64,000 bases of DNA from Streptomyces sp. NBC_00271 (GTDB lineage: Bacteria; Actinomycetota; Actinomycetes; Streptomycetales; Streptomycetaceae), in assembly GCF_036178845.1 (NCBI RefSeq), contig NZ_CP108070.1, positions 6,448,001-6,512,000 on the forward strand, written 5' to 3'. The first letter of the stretch is position 1. Every line of letters starts with the position of its first letter. Position numbers and translations under genes: made by a program. Of the stretch, positions 32,887 to 40,512 are shown in pieces. Under the pieces are notes generated by a model that did not search any database, was not told the origin of the DNA, and saw only the letters and a list, made by a program, of their open reading frames with translations.

Positions 32887-34076
32887 GCTGGGATGCGGGC
32901 ACGGGCGCGGGGACCGGCACGGGACTGCTGGACGGCGTACGGCAGTGGCTCGCCGAGAGCGGGTCGGAAGCGACTCCCGCGCGCGTGGCACAGGCCCTGC
33001 GCGAGCAGGGGCGAGTGCTCGGAGACGCCGAAGTCCTCGGCGCCGCCGAGCGGTTGCGTTCCGAGCTGGTCGGCAGTGGGCCGCTGGAGCCGCTGCTCGC
33101 CGACCCGTCGGTGACCGACGTCCTGGTGTCCGCGCCGGACCGGGTGTGGGTGGACCGGGGCTGTGGCCTGGAGCTGACGACCGTCTCCTTTCCGGACACG
33201 GCGGCCGTACGACGGCTCGCGCAGCGCCTCGCGGCCGTGGCCGGGCGAAGGCTCGACGACGCCCGCCCCTGGGTCGACGCCCGGCTTCCGGACGGCACCC
33301 GCCTGCACGCGGTGCTGCCCCCGGTGGCCGTCGGCTCCACCTGCCTGTCGCTGCGGGTCGTACGGCCGCGCGCGTTCACCCTCGACGAGTTGGTGGTGGC
33401 GGGGACAGTCCCGCCGGGCGGGGACCGGGTACTCAGAGCCCTGCTGGACGCCCGGCTGTCGTTCCTGATCAGCGGCGGCACCGGAAGCGGCAAGACGACC
33501 CTGCTGAGCACGCTGCTGGGGCTGGTCGGTGCCGGTGAGCGGATCGTGCTGGCCGAGGACTCGGCGGAGCTGCGGCCCGACCATCCCCATGTGGTGCGCC
33601 TGGAGGGGAGGCCCGCCAACCAGGAAGGCGTCGGACTCGTCGCGCTGCAGGACCTGGTCCGTCAGGCCCTGCGCATGCGACCTGACCGGCTGGTGGTGGG
33701 CGAGGTGCGCGGACCGGAGGTCGTGTCGCTCCTGGCGGCTCTCAACACCGGCCACGAGGGCGGCTGCGGAACGGTGCACGCGAACGCGGCGGCGCAGGTA
33801 CCGGCCCGCCTGGAGGCCCTGGGCACCGCGGCAGGGCTCGACAGGGCCGCGCTGCACAGCCAGTTGGCGGCGGCGCTGTCCGTGGTCCTGCATCTCGTAC
33901 GCGACCGGGCCGGGCGGCGGCGGATCGCCGAGGTGCATGTCCTGGAGCGCGATGCGACGGGGCTGGTGGTGACGGTGCCCGCGCTGCGGTGGGGCGCGGA
34001 GGCGTTCGCGTACGAGCGGGGGTGGGAGCGGCTGCGGGGGTTGCTCCGGGACGGGACCGAGGGGAGTGGGCTGTGA
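32883..34076 (+). CDS. TadA/CpaF secretion ATPase
   Basis: 397 residues. The Walker A GGTGSGKTTLLS lies at about 198-209, LAEDSAELRP is the Asp box, LRMRPDRLVVGEVRG the Walker B and GHEGGCGTVHAN the His box: a complete VirB11/CpaF hexameric ATPase. It powers assembly of Flp-type pili from the inner face of the membrane. It is the second gene of a tightly overlapping operon from ssd to the Rv3654c-like gene. Confidence 0.95.
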   Translation: MSWDAGTGAGTGTGLLDGVRQWLAESGSEATPARVAQALREQGRVLGDAEVLGAAERLRSELVGSGPLEPLLADPSVTDVLVSAPDRVWVDRGCGLELTTVSFPDTAAVRRLAQRLAAVAGRRLDDARPWVDARLPDGTRLHAVLPPVAVGSTCLSLRVVRPRAFTLDELVVAGTVPPGGDRVLRALLDARLSFLISGGTGSGKTTLLSTLLGLVGAGERIVLAEDSAELRPDHPHVVRLEGRPANQEGVGLVALQDLVRQALRMRPDRLVVGEVRGPEVVSLLAALNTGHEGGCGTVHANAAAQVPARLEALGTAAGLDRAALHSQLAAALSVVLHLVRDRAGRRRIAEVHVLERDATGLVVTVPALRWGAEAFAYERGWERLRGLLRDGTEGSGL

Positions 34077-34945
34077 TGACGGGGGCCGGTGACATCTCGG
34101 TGGGAGCGGCCATGGCGTGTGCCGGGGCGGCGGCCTGGTTGATGGGTGGCTGGGACGCGGGGGCACGCAGGGCGCGGCTGCTGTGCGCGGACGGTGGGGT
34201 GGTGGCCAACGGACCGCCGGCGTGGGAGCGGGCCCGGGCCGAGTGGCGGCGACTGCGCGGGCGGCTGCGTCCCGAGGGCTGGTCAATGGTGGCCGGGCTG
34301 GTGATCGCGGCACTGGGCGCGTCCGTGGTGCCGCTGTTCCTCGGGGCGGCCGGGATGCCGCTGCTCCGCCGAGTACGGCGGGCCGGGGAGGCGCGGCGCG
34401 CGGGGGAGCGTCGGGGTGAGGAGGTGATCGCCCTGTGCGGGGCGCTGGCCGGCGAGGTGCGTGCCGGGCATCAGCCGGGCGAGGCACTGCGGAGAGCCGC
34501 GCGCGACTCGGGCGGGCTCGGGGAGGCGCAGGCGGTGGTGCTGGCGGCGGCGCGGTTCGGCGGTGACGTGCCGGGCGCGCTCACCGACGCGGCACGGCAG
34601 CCGGGGGCCGACGGGCTGGTGGGGCTCGCCGCGTGTTGGCGGGTGGCGGTGGACCGGGGTGCGGGCCTGGCGGCGGGACTCGACCGTCTGGAAGGGGCCC
34701 TGTGCGCGGAGCGGGACCAACGGGCCGACCTGCGCGCTCAATTGGCGGGATCGCGATCTACGGCGGTGATGCTCGCGGGACTGCCCGTTCTGGGTCTTCT
34801 GCTCGGCACCGCGCTGGGCGCCGATCCGCTGCACGTGCTGCTGCACAGCGGGCCGGGCCTGGGCTGTCTGGTGGTCGGTGGGGTGCTGGAGGGCGTGGGG
34901 CTGTGGTGGGCGCTGCGCATCGTGAGGGGAGCGGAGGCGGCATGA
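34076..34945 (+). CDS. TadB-like pilus assembly membrane protein
   Basis: 289 residues. ATG 34076 shares one base with the stop of tadA (TGATG). There are membrane helices near residues 10-25, 70-100, 225-245 and 255-285. The cytoplasmic T2SSF domain has GEEVIALCGALAGEVRAGHQP and GDVPGALTDAARQ. It forms the inner-membrane platform with the TadC-like partner. GC at third positions is extreme, as in its neighbours. Confidence 0.9.
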   Translation: MTGAGDISVGAAMACAGAAAWLMGGWDAGARRARLLCADGGVVANGPPAWERARAEWRRLRGRLRPEGWSMVAGLVIAALGASVVPLFLGAAGMPLLRRVRRAGEARRAGERRGEEVIALCGALAGEVRAGHQPGEALRRAARDSGGLGEAQAVVLAAARFGGDVPGALTDAARQPGADGLVGLAACWRVAVDRGAGLAAGLDRLEGALCAERDQRADLRAQLAGSRSTAVMLAGLPVLGLLLGTALGADPLHVLLHSGPGLGCLVVGGVLEGVGLWWALRIVRGAEAA

Positions 34946-35703
34946 GCACGGAAGTTGTCCACAGGCTGGGGGCGCTCGCGCTGGGGTGGCTGCCGCGAGC
35001 GCTCGGTGCGGCGCGGCGTGAGCGACGGGCGCGCAGAAGGCTGACCGAGCTACTGGCCCTGGAAAGGGCGCCCGAGAGGCGGCACTTCGCGGTCCGGGAC
35101 GTCGTGCGGCCGTGGCTGCCGGTGGCGGGCGCGGTGTGCGCCGGCTGGGTGTTGGTCGGGGGTCTTGCCGGGGTTGTGGTGGGGCTGCTGGCCGGGTTCG
35201 GGGCCTGGCGGCGGCGACGCAGACCGGGGCCGGTGGAGGAGTACGACGTGGCGCTGGCCGCCCGGCAACTCCCCTTGGCGGCGGACCTGGTCGCGGCCTG
35301 CATCGCGGCGGGGGCGGACCCGGTGGTTGCGGCGCAGGCGGTGGGCGAGGCCCTGGGCGGACCGGTGGGGGAGCGGCTCGCGCGGGGCGCGGCGGAGGTG
35401 CGGCTCGGGGGCGAACCGGTCGAGGCATGGCGGAGATTGGCGTCGCTCCCGGGCGCGGGGGCGCTGGCACGGCTGTTGGAACGGGCGGGGGAGTCGGGTG
35501 TACCGGCGGCCGTGCCGGTCGGGCGGCTCGCCATGGAGGCCCGCGCCGAGCGGGGCCGCACCGCGACGGCGCGGGCGCGGCGGGCGGCCGTCATGGTCAC
35601 CGCGCCCGTGGGGCTGTGCTTTCTTCCCGCGTTCCTCGCGATGGGTGTCCTGCCCGTGGTGATCGGGCTGGCGGACGGGGTGTTGGGAGGGGGTGGCGGA
35701 TGA
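34942..35703 (+). CDS. TadC-like pilus assembly membrane protein
   Basis: 253 residues. Helices lie at about 52-80 and 205-240 around a T2SSF domain (ARQLPLAADLVAACIAAGADP, ERAGESGVPAAVPVGRLAMEAR). The gene overlaps tadB by ATGA. It is the platform partner of TadB. It matches Rv3657c by position. Confidence 0.9.
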   Translation: MSTEVVHRLGALALGWLPRALGAARRERRARRRLTELLALERAPERRHFAVRDVVRPWLPVAGAVCAGWVLVGGLAGVVVGLLAGFGAWRRRRRPGPVEEYDVALAARQLPLAADLVAACIAAGADPVVAAQAVGEALGGPVGERLARGAAEVRLGGEPVEAWRRLASLPGAGALARLLERAGESGVPAAVPVGRLAMEARAERGRTATARARRAAVMVTAPVGLCFLPAFLAMGVLPVVIGLADGVLGGGGG

Positions 35704-35764
35704 CGGGCGGCGGCGTGCGGTGAACGACGGACGATCAACAGGTTCGAACCTTACGGGGGTTGAG

Positions 35765-35971
35765 ATGTGCAAGACGGTGGGCGTACGGATGCGGGCGTGG
35801 CTGCTGGGTCTGGCGGCGCGCGGGGACGCGGGAATGGTCACCTCGGAGTACGCGGTGGGTGTCCTCGCGGCGGTGGCCTTCGCGGCGGTGCTCTACAAGG
35901 TGGTGACGAGCGGCCAGGTCGGCGCGGAGTTGCAGGACATCGTGGGGCGGGCGCTCAATGCGCCGATGTGA
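35765..35971 (+). CDS. Flp pilin-like DUF4244 protein
   Basis: 68 residues. The RGDAG-MVTSE junction is a type IV prepilin-like cleavage site with Glu at +5, followed by one hydrophobic helix (EYAVGVLAAVAFAAVLYKVV). It is the likely major pilin of the locus (Rv3656c type). GGGGG lies before the ATG at 35765. The 3' end overlaps the TadE-like gene by 14 bases. Confidence 0.9.
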   Translation: MCKTVGVRMRAWLLGLAARGDAGMVTSEYAVGVLAAVAFAAVLYKVVTSGQVGAELQDIVGRALNAPM

Positions 35972-36377
35972 ACGCGGGACGCCGAGTCGGGATCGGAGCC
36001 GCGGCCGGAGTCGGAGTTGGGACCGGAGCCGGGACCGGGGATTCGTGACCGCCGAGGCCGCCGTGGTGCTGCCCTCCGTGGTGCTCGTCGGAATGGCGCT
36101 GGTCTGGGCCCTGCTCGCCGCGTCGGCGCAGATCCAGTGCGTGGACGCGGCCAGGGCGGGCGCCCGCGCGGCGGCCCGACAGGACCCGCCGGACACAGTG
36201 CTGGCGACGACCCGCCGCGCGGCACCGCGCGGCGCCAGGGTCGCGGTGACCCGGGACGGCGACCTCGTCCGGGTCACGGTCAAGGCGAGCGCGCCGGGAC
36301 CGGACGGACTGTCACTGGAGCTCAGCGACGAGGCCGTGGCGCTGGCGGAGGAGACCGTGGGGGTGGTGAGGGGATGA
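35958..36377 (+). CDS. TadE-like pseudopilin
   Basis: 139 residues from ATG 35958; GTG 36045 would give a 110-residue form. An Arg/Ser/Asp-rich tail precedes RDRG-FVTAE, a prepilin-like site with Glu at +5, then the helix AAVVLPSVVLVGMALVWALLA. This is the TadE (Rv3655c) class of minor pilins. The tail is encoded by GACCGGAGCC-type repeats. The start overlaps the pilin gene and the stop overlaps the next start (ATGA). Confidence 0.85.
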   Translation: MRRCERGTPSRDRSRGRSRSWDRSRDRGFVTAEAAVVLPSVVLVGMALVWALLAASAQIQCVDAARAGARAAARQDPPDTVLATTRRAAPRGARVAVTRDGDLVRVTVKASAPGPDGLSLELSDEAVALAEETVGVVRG

Positions 36378-36820
36378 GGGTCCGGAGCCGCGGTCACATC
36401 GCGCGGACGGCCGCTGGGAACAGGGGGCACACGTACCGGATCCGTTGCTCGGACAGAGGATCGGCCACCGTCTGGACCGTCGGGGCGATCGCCGTGCTGT
36501 GTGTCGTGTTCGGGGCCGTCCTGGCCATGGGACAGGCGGTCGTGGTCCGGCACCGCGCGGCGGGGGCGGCCGACCTGGCCGCGCTCGCCGCGGCGGACCA
36601 CTGGGCGGACGGCGGCACGGCGGCCTGCGCCCAGGCGGACCGGGTGGCGCGGGCCCAGCGTGCCCGGCTGGTGCGGTGCGCTGTGGAGGGCGAGATCTCG
36701 GACGTCACGGCCGCGTCGGGCGCCGGCCCCTTCGACGTGGAGGTCAGGTCCAGAGCCGGTCCCGCGAGACCACAGGAGCCGGCGCCTAGCCCTCCGGCGC
36801 TCCCCGCAGCAGCTCCGTGA
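36374..36820 (+). CDS. TadE/TadG-like protein of the Rv3654c type
   Basis: 148 residues. DRGSATVWTVGAIAVLCVVFGAVLAMG resembles a pilin-like helix after a Gly, but the +5 Glu is replaced (SATVW), so normal prepilin processing is doubtful. An Ala-rich segment HRAAGAADLAALAAADHWADG follows with two Cys. It is the last gene of the operon. Its 3' end overlaps the converging helicase gene by 35 bases. Confidence 0.85.
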   Translation: MRVRSRGHIARTAAGNRGHTYRIRCSDRGSATVWTVGAIAVLCVVFGAVLAMGQAVVVRHRAAGAADLAALAAADHWADGGTAACAQADRVARAQRARLVRCAVEGEISDVTAASGAGPFDVEVRSRAGPARPQEPAPSPPALPAAAP

Positions 36821-39239
36821 GCAGCCGCACAGCGCCCCGTTTGTGCAGCGGCTCGTTCCCGTTGCCGCACTTGGGGGACTGGATGCAGGACGGGCAGCCG
36901 GCCTCGCACTCGCAGGACGCGATGGCCTGCCGGGTGGCGGTGAGCCAGGCGCGGGCGGTGTGGAAGGCGCGCTCCGCGAACCCCGCGCCGCCCGGGTGGC
37001 CGTCGTAGACGAAGACCGTGGGCAGGAGCGTGTCGGGGTGCAGCGGGATGGACACGCCGCCGATGTCCCAGCGGTCGCAGGTGGCGAACAGCGGGAGCAT
37101 GCCGATCGACGCGTGCTCGGCGGCGTGCAGGGCGCCGCCGAGGATCTCCGGGCTGATCCGGGCCGCGTCCAGCTGGTCCTCGGTGACCGTCCACCACACG
37201 GCGCGCGTGCGGAGCGTACGAGGAGGGAGGTCGAGTTTCGACTCGCCCAGTACTTCACCGGTGATGACACGACGACGCAGGAAGGAGACGACCTGGTTGG
37301 TGACTTCGACGGAGCCGTAGCACAACCGGCCCTCGCCCCAGGGGACTTCGATGTCCGTCTCCAGGACGGAGATGGACGTCGTGTCGCGGGCGACCGTCGA
37401 ATACGGCGGGTTGGCCTCCTCGACCAGGGCGACGGAGTCCTCCAGGTCCAGGTGCTTCACCAGGTACGTACGGCCCTGGTGGAGGTGGACCGCGCCCTCG
37501 TGGACCGTGGTGTGCGCGGAGCCCGCGTCGACCGTGCCGAGCAGCCGCCCGGTCCCGGCCTCGACGATCTGTACCGGATTGCCGCCCTCGCCGCGGATGT
37601 CGGTCAGGTCGGCGGCCCGCTCCCGACGGGTCCAGTGCCACGCCGTCGTTCGCCGGCGCAGCAGCTTCGCGGCCTCCAGCTGTGGCAGCAGGTCCGCGGC
37701 GGCCGGGCCGAAGAGCTCCAGATCCTCTTCGGTGAGGGGGATCTCGGAGGCGGCGGCGCACAGGTGCGGGGCGAGGACGTACGGGTTGTCGGGGTCGAGG
37801 ACGGTGGATTCCACCGGCTGGTCGAACAGGGCCTCGGGGTGGTGCACGAGGAAGGTGTCCAGCGGGTCGTCGCGGGCGACGAGGATGGCGAGTGCGCCCT
37901 GCCCCGAGCGGCCGGCGCGGCCCGCCTGCTGCCACAGGGAGGCCCGGGTGCCCGGGTAGCCCGCGATGACGACGGCGTCCAGGCCGGAGACGTCGATGCC
38001 GAGTTCGAGGGCGGTGGTGGCGGCGAGGCCGAGGAGTTCGCCGGAGTGCAGGGCGCGCTCCAGGGCGCGACGTTCCTCGGGGAGGTAGCCGCCGCGGTAG
38101 GCGGCCACGCGCCGGGCCAGTGAGCGGTCGATCTCGGCGAGGCGCTCCTGGGCGATCACCGCGATCAGCTCGGCGCCGCGGCGGGATCGTACGAAGGCGA
38201 CGGAGCGCACGCCCTGGAGGGTCAGGTCGGTGAGGAGGTCGGCCGTCTCGGCGGTGGCGGTACGCCGAACGGGTGCTCCCTTCTCGCCGTGCAACTCGGT
38301 GAGCGGGGGCTCCCAGAGGGCGAACACGAGTTCGCCGCGGGGCGAGGCGTCGTCGGCGATCTCGACGACCGGGAGGCCGGTCAGCCGACGGGCGGCGACC
38401 GAGGGCTCCGCGGCGGTCGCGGAGGCCAGCAGGAAGACGGGGGAGGAGCCGTAGCGGGCGCACAGGCGGCGCAGTCTGCGCAGTACCTGGGCCACGTGGG
38501 AGCCGAAGACGCCGCGGTAGGTGTGGACCTCGTCGATGACGACGTACTTCAGGGCGCGGAGGAAGGAGGACCAGCGGGGGTGGGAGGGCAATATCCCGCG
38601 GTGCAGCATGTCGGGGTTGGTCAGGACGTAGTTGGCGTACTGCCGTACCCACTCGCGTTCCTCGAACGGAGTATCGCCGTCGTACACGGCTGGGCGAACC
38701 GCATTGCCCAAAGGTTGTGAAAGTTCCTTCACCGAACGGCGCTGATCGGCTGCGAGGGCCTTTGTGGGGGCCAGATAGAGCGCGGTGGCCCCCCGGCCGT
38801 TCGGAGCCTCGGAGCCGTCCAGGAGGGCCGTCAGGACCGGTGTGAGGTACGCCAGGGACTTTCCCGAGGCGGTGCCGGTGGCGACGATCACGGAGTCGCC
38901 GTCCAGGGCGTGCTCGGCGGCCAGCGCCTGGTGGGCCCAGGGGTGTTCGATGCCCGCGGCCTGCACCGCGGCGATGACCTCCGGACGGATCCGGTCGGGC
39001 CATACGGCATGGCGACCCGCCCGCGGGGGCAAGTGCTCCGTATGAGTGATGCGCGAAGCCCGGCTCGGCCCCGAGGCGAGCCGGTCCAGGACAGTGCCCG
39101 GATCGGGGCGGGAAGCGGTGTCCGTCGAGGGTCGATCGGATCGCTGATTCTTGGCCATCGGCACCGAGTGTGTCACTGGCGTGACGGACAATGGGCCCAA
39201 GGCGTCGTGCACGCCTGCCGGTAAGTGATCGAATGCCAT
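36786..39239 (-). CDS. DEAD/DEAH helicase of the MrfA/Hrq1 type with DUF1998
   Basis: 817 residues. The Walker A is VATGTASGKSLAY (about 118-130), the DEVH box lies near 220, and LASATAAEP is motif III. LGLAATTALELGIDVSGLDAVVIAGYPGTRASLWQQAGRAGR spans motifs IV-VI. The C-terminal DUF1998 zinc cluster shows in CECEAGCPSCIQSPKC. MrfA-type helicases unwind DNA 3' to 5' and act in repair of mitomycin damage in Bacillus; that role here is inferred. It corresponds to Rv3649. ATG 39239 is kept because the first 25 residues look like protein; ATG 39158 is possible. Confidence 0.92.
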   Translation of the reverse strand: MAFDHLPAGVHDALGPLSVTPVTHSVPMAKNQRSDRPSTDTASRPDPGTVLDRLASGPSRASRITHTEHLPPRAGRHAVWPDRIRPEVIAAVQAAGIEHPWAHQALAAEHALDGDSVIVATGTASGKSLAYLTPVLTALLDGSEAPNGRGATALYLAPTKALAADQRRSVKELSQPLGNAVRPAVYDGDTPFEEREWVRQYANYVLTNPDMLHRGILPSHPRWSSFLRALKYVVIDEVHTYRGVFGSHVAQVLRRLRRLCARYGSSPVFLLASATAAEPSVAARRLTGLPVVEIADDASPRGELVFALWEPPLTELHGEKGAPVRRTATAETADLLTDLTLQGVRSVAFVRSRRGAELIAVIAQERLAEIDRSLARRVAAYRGGYLPEERRALERALHSGELLGLAATTALELGIDVSGLDAVVIAGYPGTRASLWQQAGRAGRSGQGALAILVARDDPLDTFLVHHPEALFDQPVESTVLDPDNPYVLAPHLCAAASEIPLTEEDLELFGPAAADLLPQLEAAKLLRRRTTAWHWTRRERAADLTDIRGEGGNPVQIVEAGTGRLLGTVDAGSAHTTVHEGAVHLHQGRTYLVKHLDLEDSVALVEEANPPYSTVARDTTSISVLETDIEVPWGEGRLCYGSVEVTNQVVSFLRRRVITGEVLGESKLDLPPRTLRTRAVWWTVTEDQLDAARISPEILGGALHAAEHASIGMLPLFATCDRWDIGGVSIPLHPDTLLPTVFVYDGHPGGAGFAERAFHTARAWLTATRQAIASCECEAGCPSCIQSPKCGNGNEPLHKRGAVRLLTELLRGAPEG

Positions 39240-39319
39240 CGCGGCTGGCGAACCGTCCCGGGGGCTCTGCCGAGGTGTCCCTTGGGATGACCGCTCGATA
39301 GCAAGGTGCTGGAGGATCC

Positions 39320-39661
39320 GTGGACCTGTCCCTGTCGACCCGTACCGTCGGCGATCGTACGGTCGTCGAGGTCGGTGGCGAAATCGATGTATATACCGCG
39401 CCCAAGCTGCGCGAGCAGCTGGTCGAGCTGGTGAACGACGGCAATTTTCACCTTGTCGTCGACATGGAGGGCGTGGACTTCCTCGACTCCACCGGGCTCG
39501 GCGTGCTGGTGGGCGGCCTGAAGCGTGTGCGTGCCCATGAGGGCTCGCTGCGACTGGTCTGCAACCAGGAGCGCATTCTGAAGATCTTCCGCATCACCGG
39601 TCTCACCAAGGTGTTCCCCATCCACACCTCGGTCGAGGAAGCGGTAGCGGCCACCGACTGA
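39320..39661 (+). CDS. bldG: Anti-anti-sigma factor BldG
   Basis: 113 residues with a STAS domain. [14 protein letters not shown] carries the phosphorylated Ser57. It is essential for aerial mycelium and antibiotic production in Streptomyces: unphosphorylated BldG binds anti-sigma factors such as UshX/PrsH and its neighbour's product. GTG 39320 follows GGAGG. It is co-directional with the anti-sigma gene 117 bases downstream. Confidence 0.97.
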   Translation: MDLSLSTRTVGDRTVVEVGGEIDVYTAPKLREQLVELVNDGNFHLVVDMEGVDFLDSTGLGVLVGGLKRVRAHEGSLRLVCNQERILKIFRITGLTKVFPIHTSVEEAVAATD

Positions 39662-39778
39662 CCCCGTCCCCTGGGCGTCACGAGTGATGTGGTGTCCGAG
39701 ACGGTAGAAGCAATGGACGGGGGACCGGGCCTCGGCGGCCCGGCCCCCTGACAGCACGCCCGTAGTTGAGGGGGATGC

Positions 39779-40213
39779 ATGGCCACCGTTGAACTCCGCT
39801 TCAGCGCGCTGCCCGAGCACGTCAGGACCGCCCGACTGGTGGCGGCGGCGGTGGCGCGCAGGGCCGGAGTGGACGAGGCCGTCCTCGACGAGGTCAGACT
39901 CGCCGTCGGCGAGGCCTGTACTCGTGCCGTCGGACTGCACCAGAGCAACGGCATCTCGGCGCCGGTGCAGGTGAAGCTGATCGAGGAGGAGAAGCAGTTC
40001 TCCATCGAGGTCGGCGACGAGGCGCCGCGTTCGGCGCCCGGTGAGACGGCACCCAGTGCCTCGGGTGATCCGGACATGGATGCCGAGGAGGACGAGATGG
40101 GCCTCGCGGTCATCAGTGGCCTCGTCGACGACGTCGAAGTCACCGCCGGGGAGCACGGTGGACTGATCAAGATGAGCTGGCCGACCACGCCGCCGGCCGC
40201 GCTCGTTCCCTGA
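39779..40213 (+). CDS. Anti-sigma factor, HATPase_c-type, partner of BldG
   Basis: 144 residues. The N-box region DEVRLAVGEACTRAVGLH and the C-terminal DEMGLAVISGLVDDVEV are those of SpoIIAB/RsbW-like kinases. An acidic linker (about 88-106) replaces part of the ATP lid, and the G1 box is weak, so kinase activity may be low. In S. coelicolor the orthologue (SCO3548) binds BldG. GAGGGGG precedes the ATG. Confidence 0.93.
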   Translation: MATVELRFSALPEHVRTARLVAAAVARRAGVDEAVLDEVRLAVGEACTRAVGLHQSNGISAPVQVKLIEEEKQFSIEVGDEAPRSAPGETAPSASGDPDMDAEEDEMGLAVISGLVDDVEVTAGEHGGLIKMSWPTTPPAALVP

Positions 40214-40235
40214 TCGCACCCCCGCAACACACTCG

Positions 40236-40263
40236 AAGGGCCCTGCTCAGCAGGGCCCTTTTT
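40236..40263 (+). terminator. Intrinsic terminator after the anti-sigma gene
   Basis: AAGGGCCCTGC paired with GCAGGGCCCTT around TCA, followed by a run of five T. Confidence 0.95.
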
Positions 40264-40300
40264 GTATGCCCGCTTCCGGCCGGGGCCCGGCCCGGCCTTT

Positions 40301-40318
40301 TCGTGAATTAATTCACGA
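40301..40318. promoter_or_regulatory. Perfect 18-bp palindrome upstream of hppA
   Basis: TCGTGAATTAATTCACGA is self-complementary. It has the GTGA-N6-TCAC layout of Crp/FNR-family operators. It lies 195 bases before the hppA start, in an AT-rich patch that also carries a TACAAT -10-like box at 40465-40470. Confidence 0.6.
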
Positions 40319-40512
40319 TCAATCACGCGATTATTGGATCAAGCGTCAACGCTTTTAGGGCATTACTTCTTTTGGGTTCCATGGATGCCCGTCGATCATT
40401 TGCTGATGGGCATGTGAAGGCGAATTCCGCTTACCGGGCACTGTTTTGATCAGGTTCCGGTACCTACAATCCGTCCACATCTTGAGCTCAGCACAGGCGT
40501 CAAGGAGGACGA

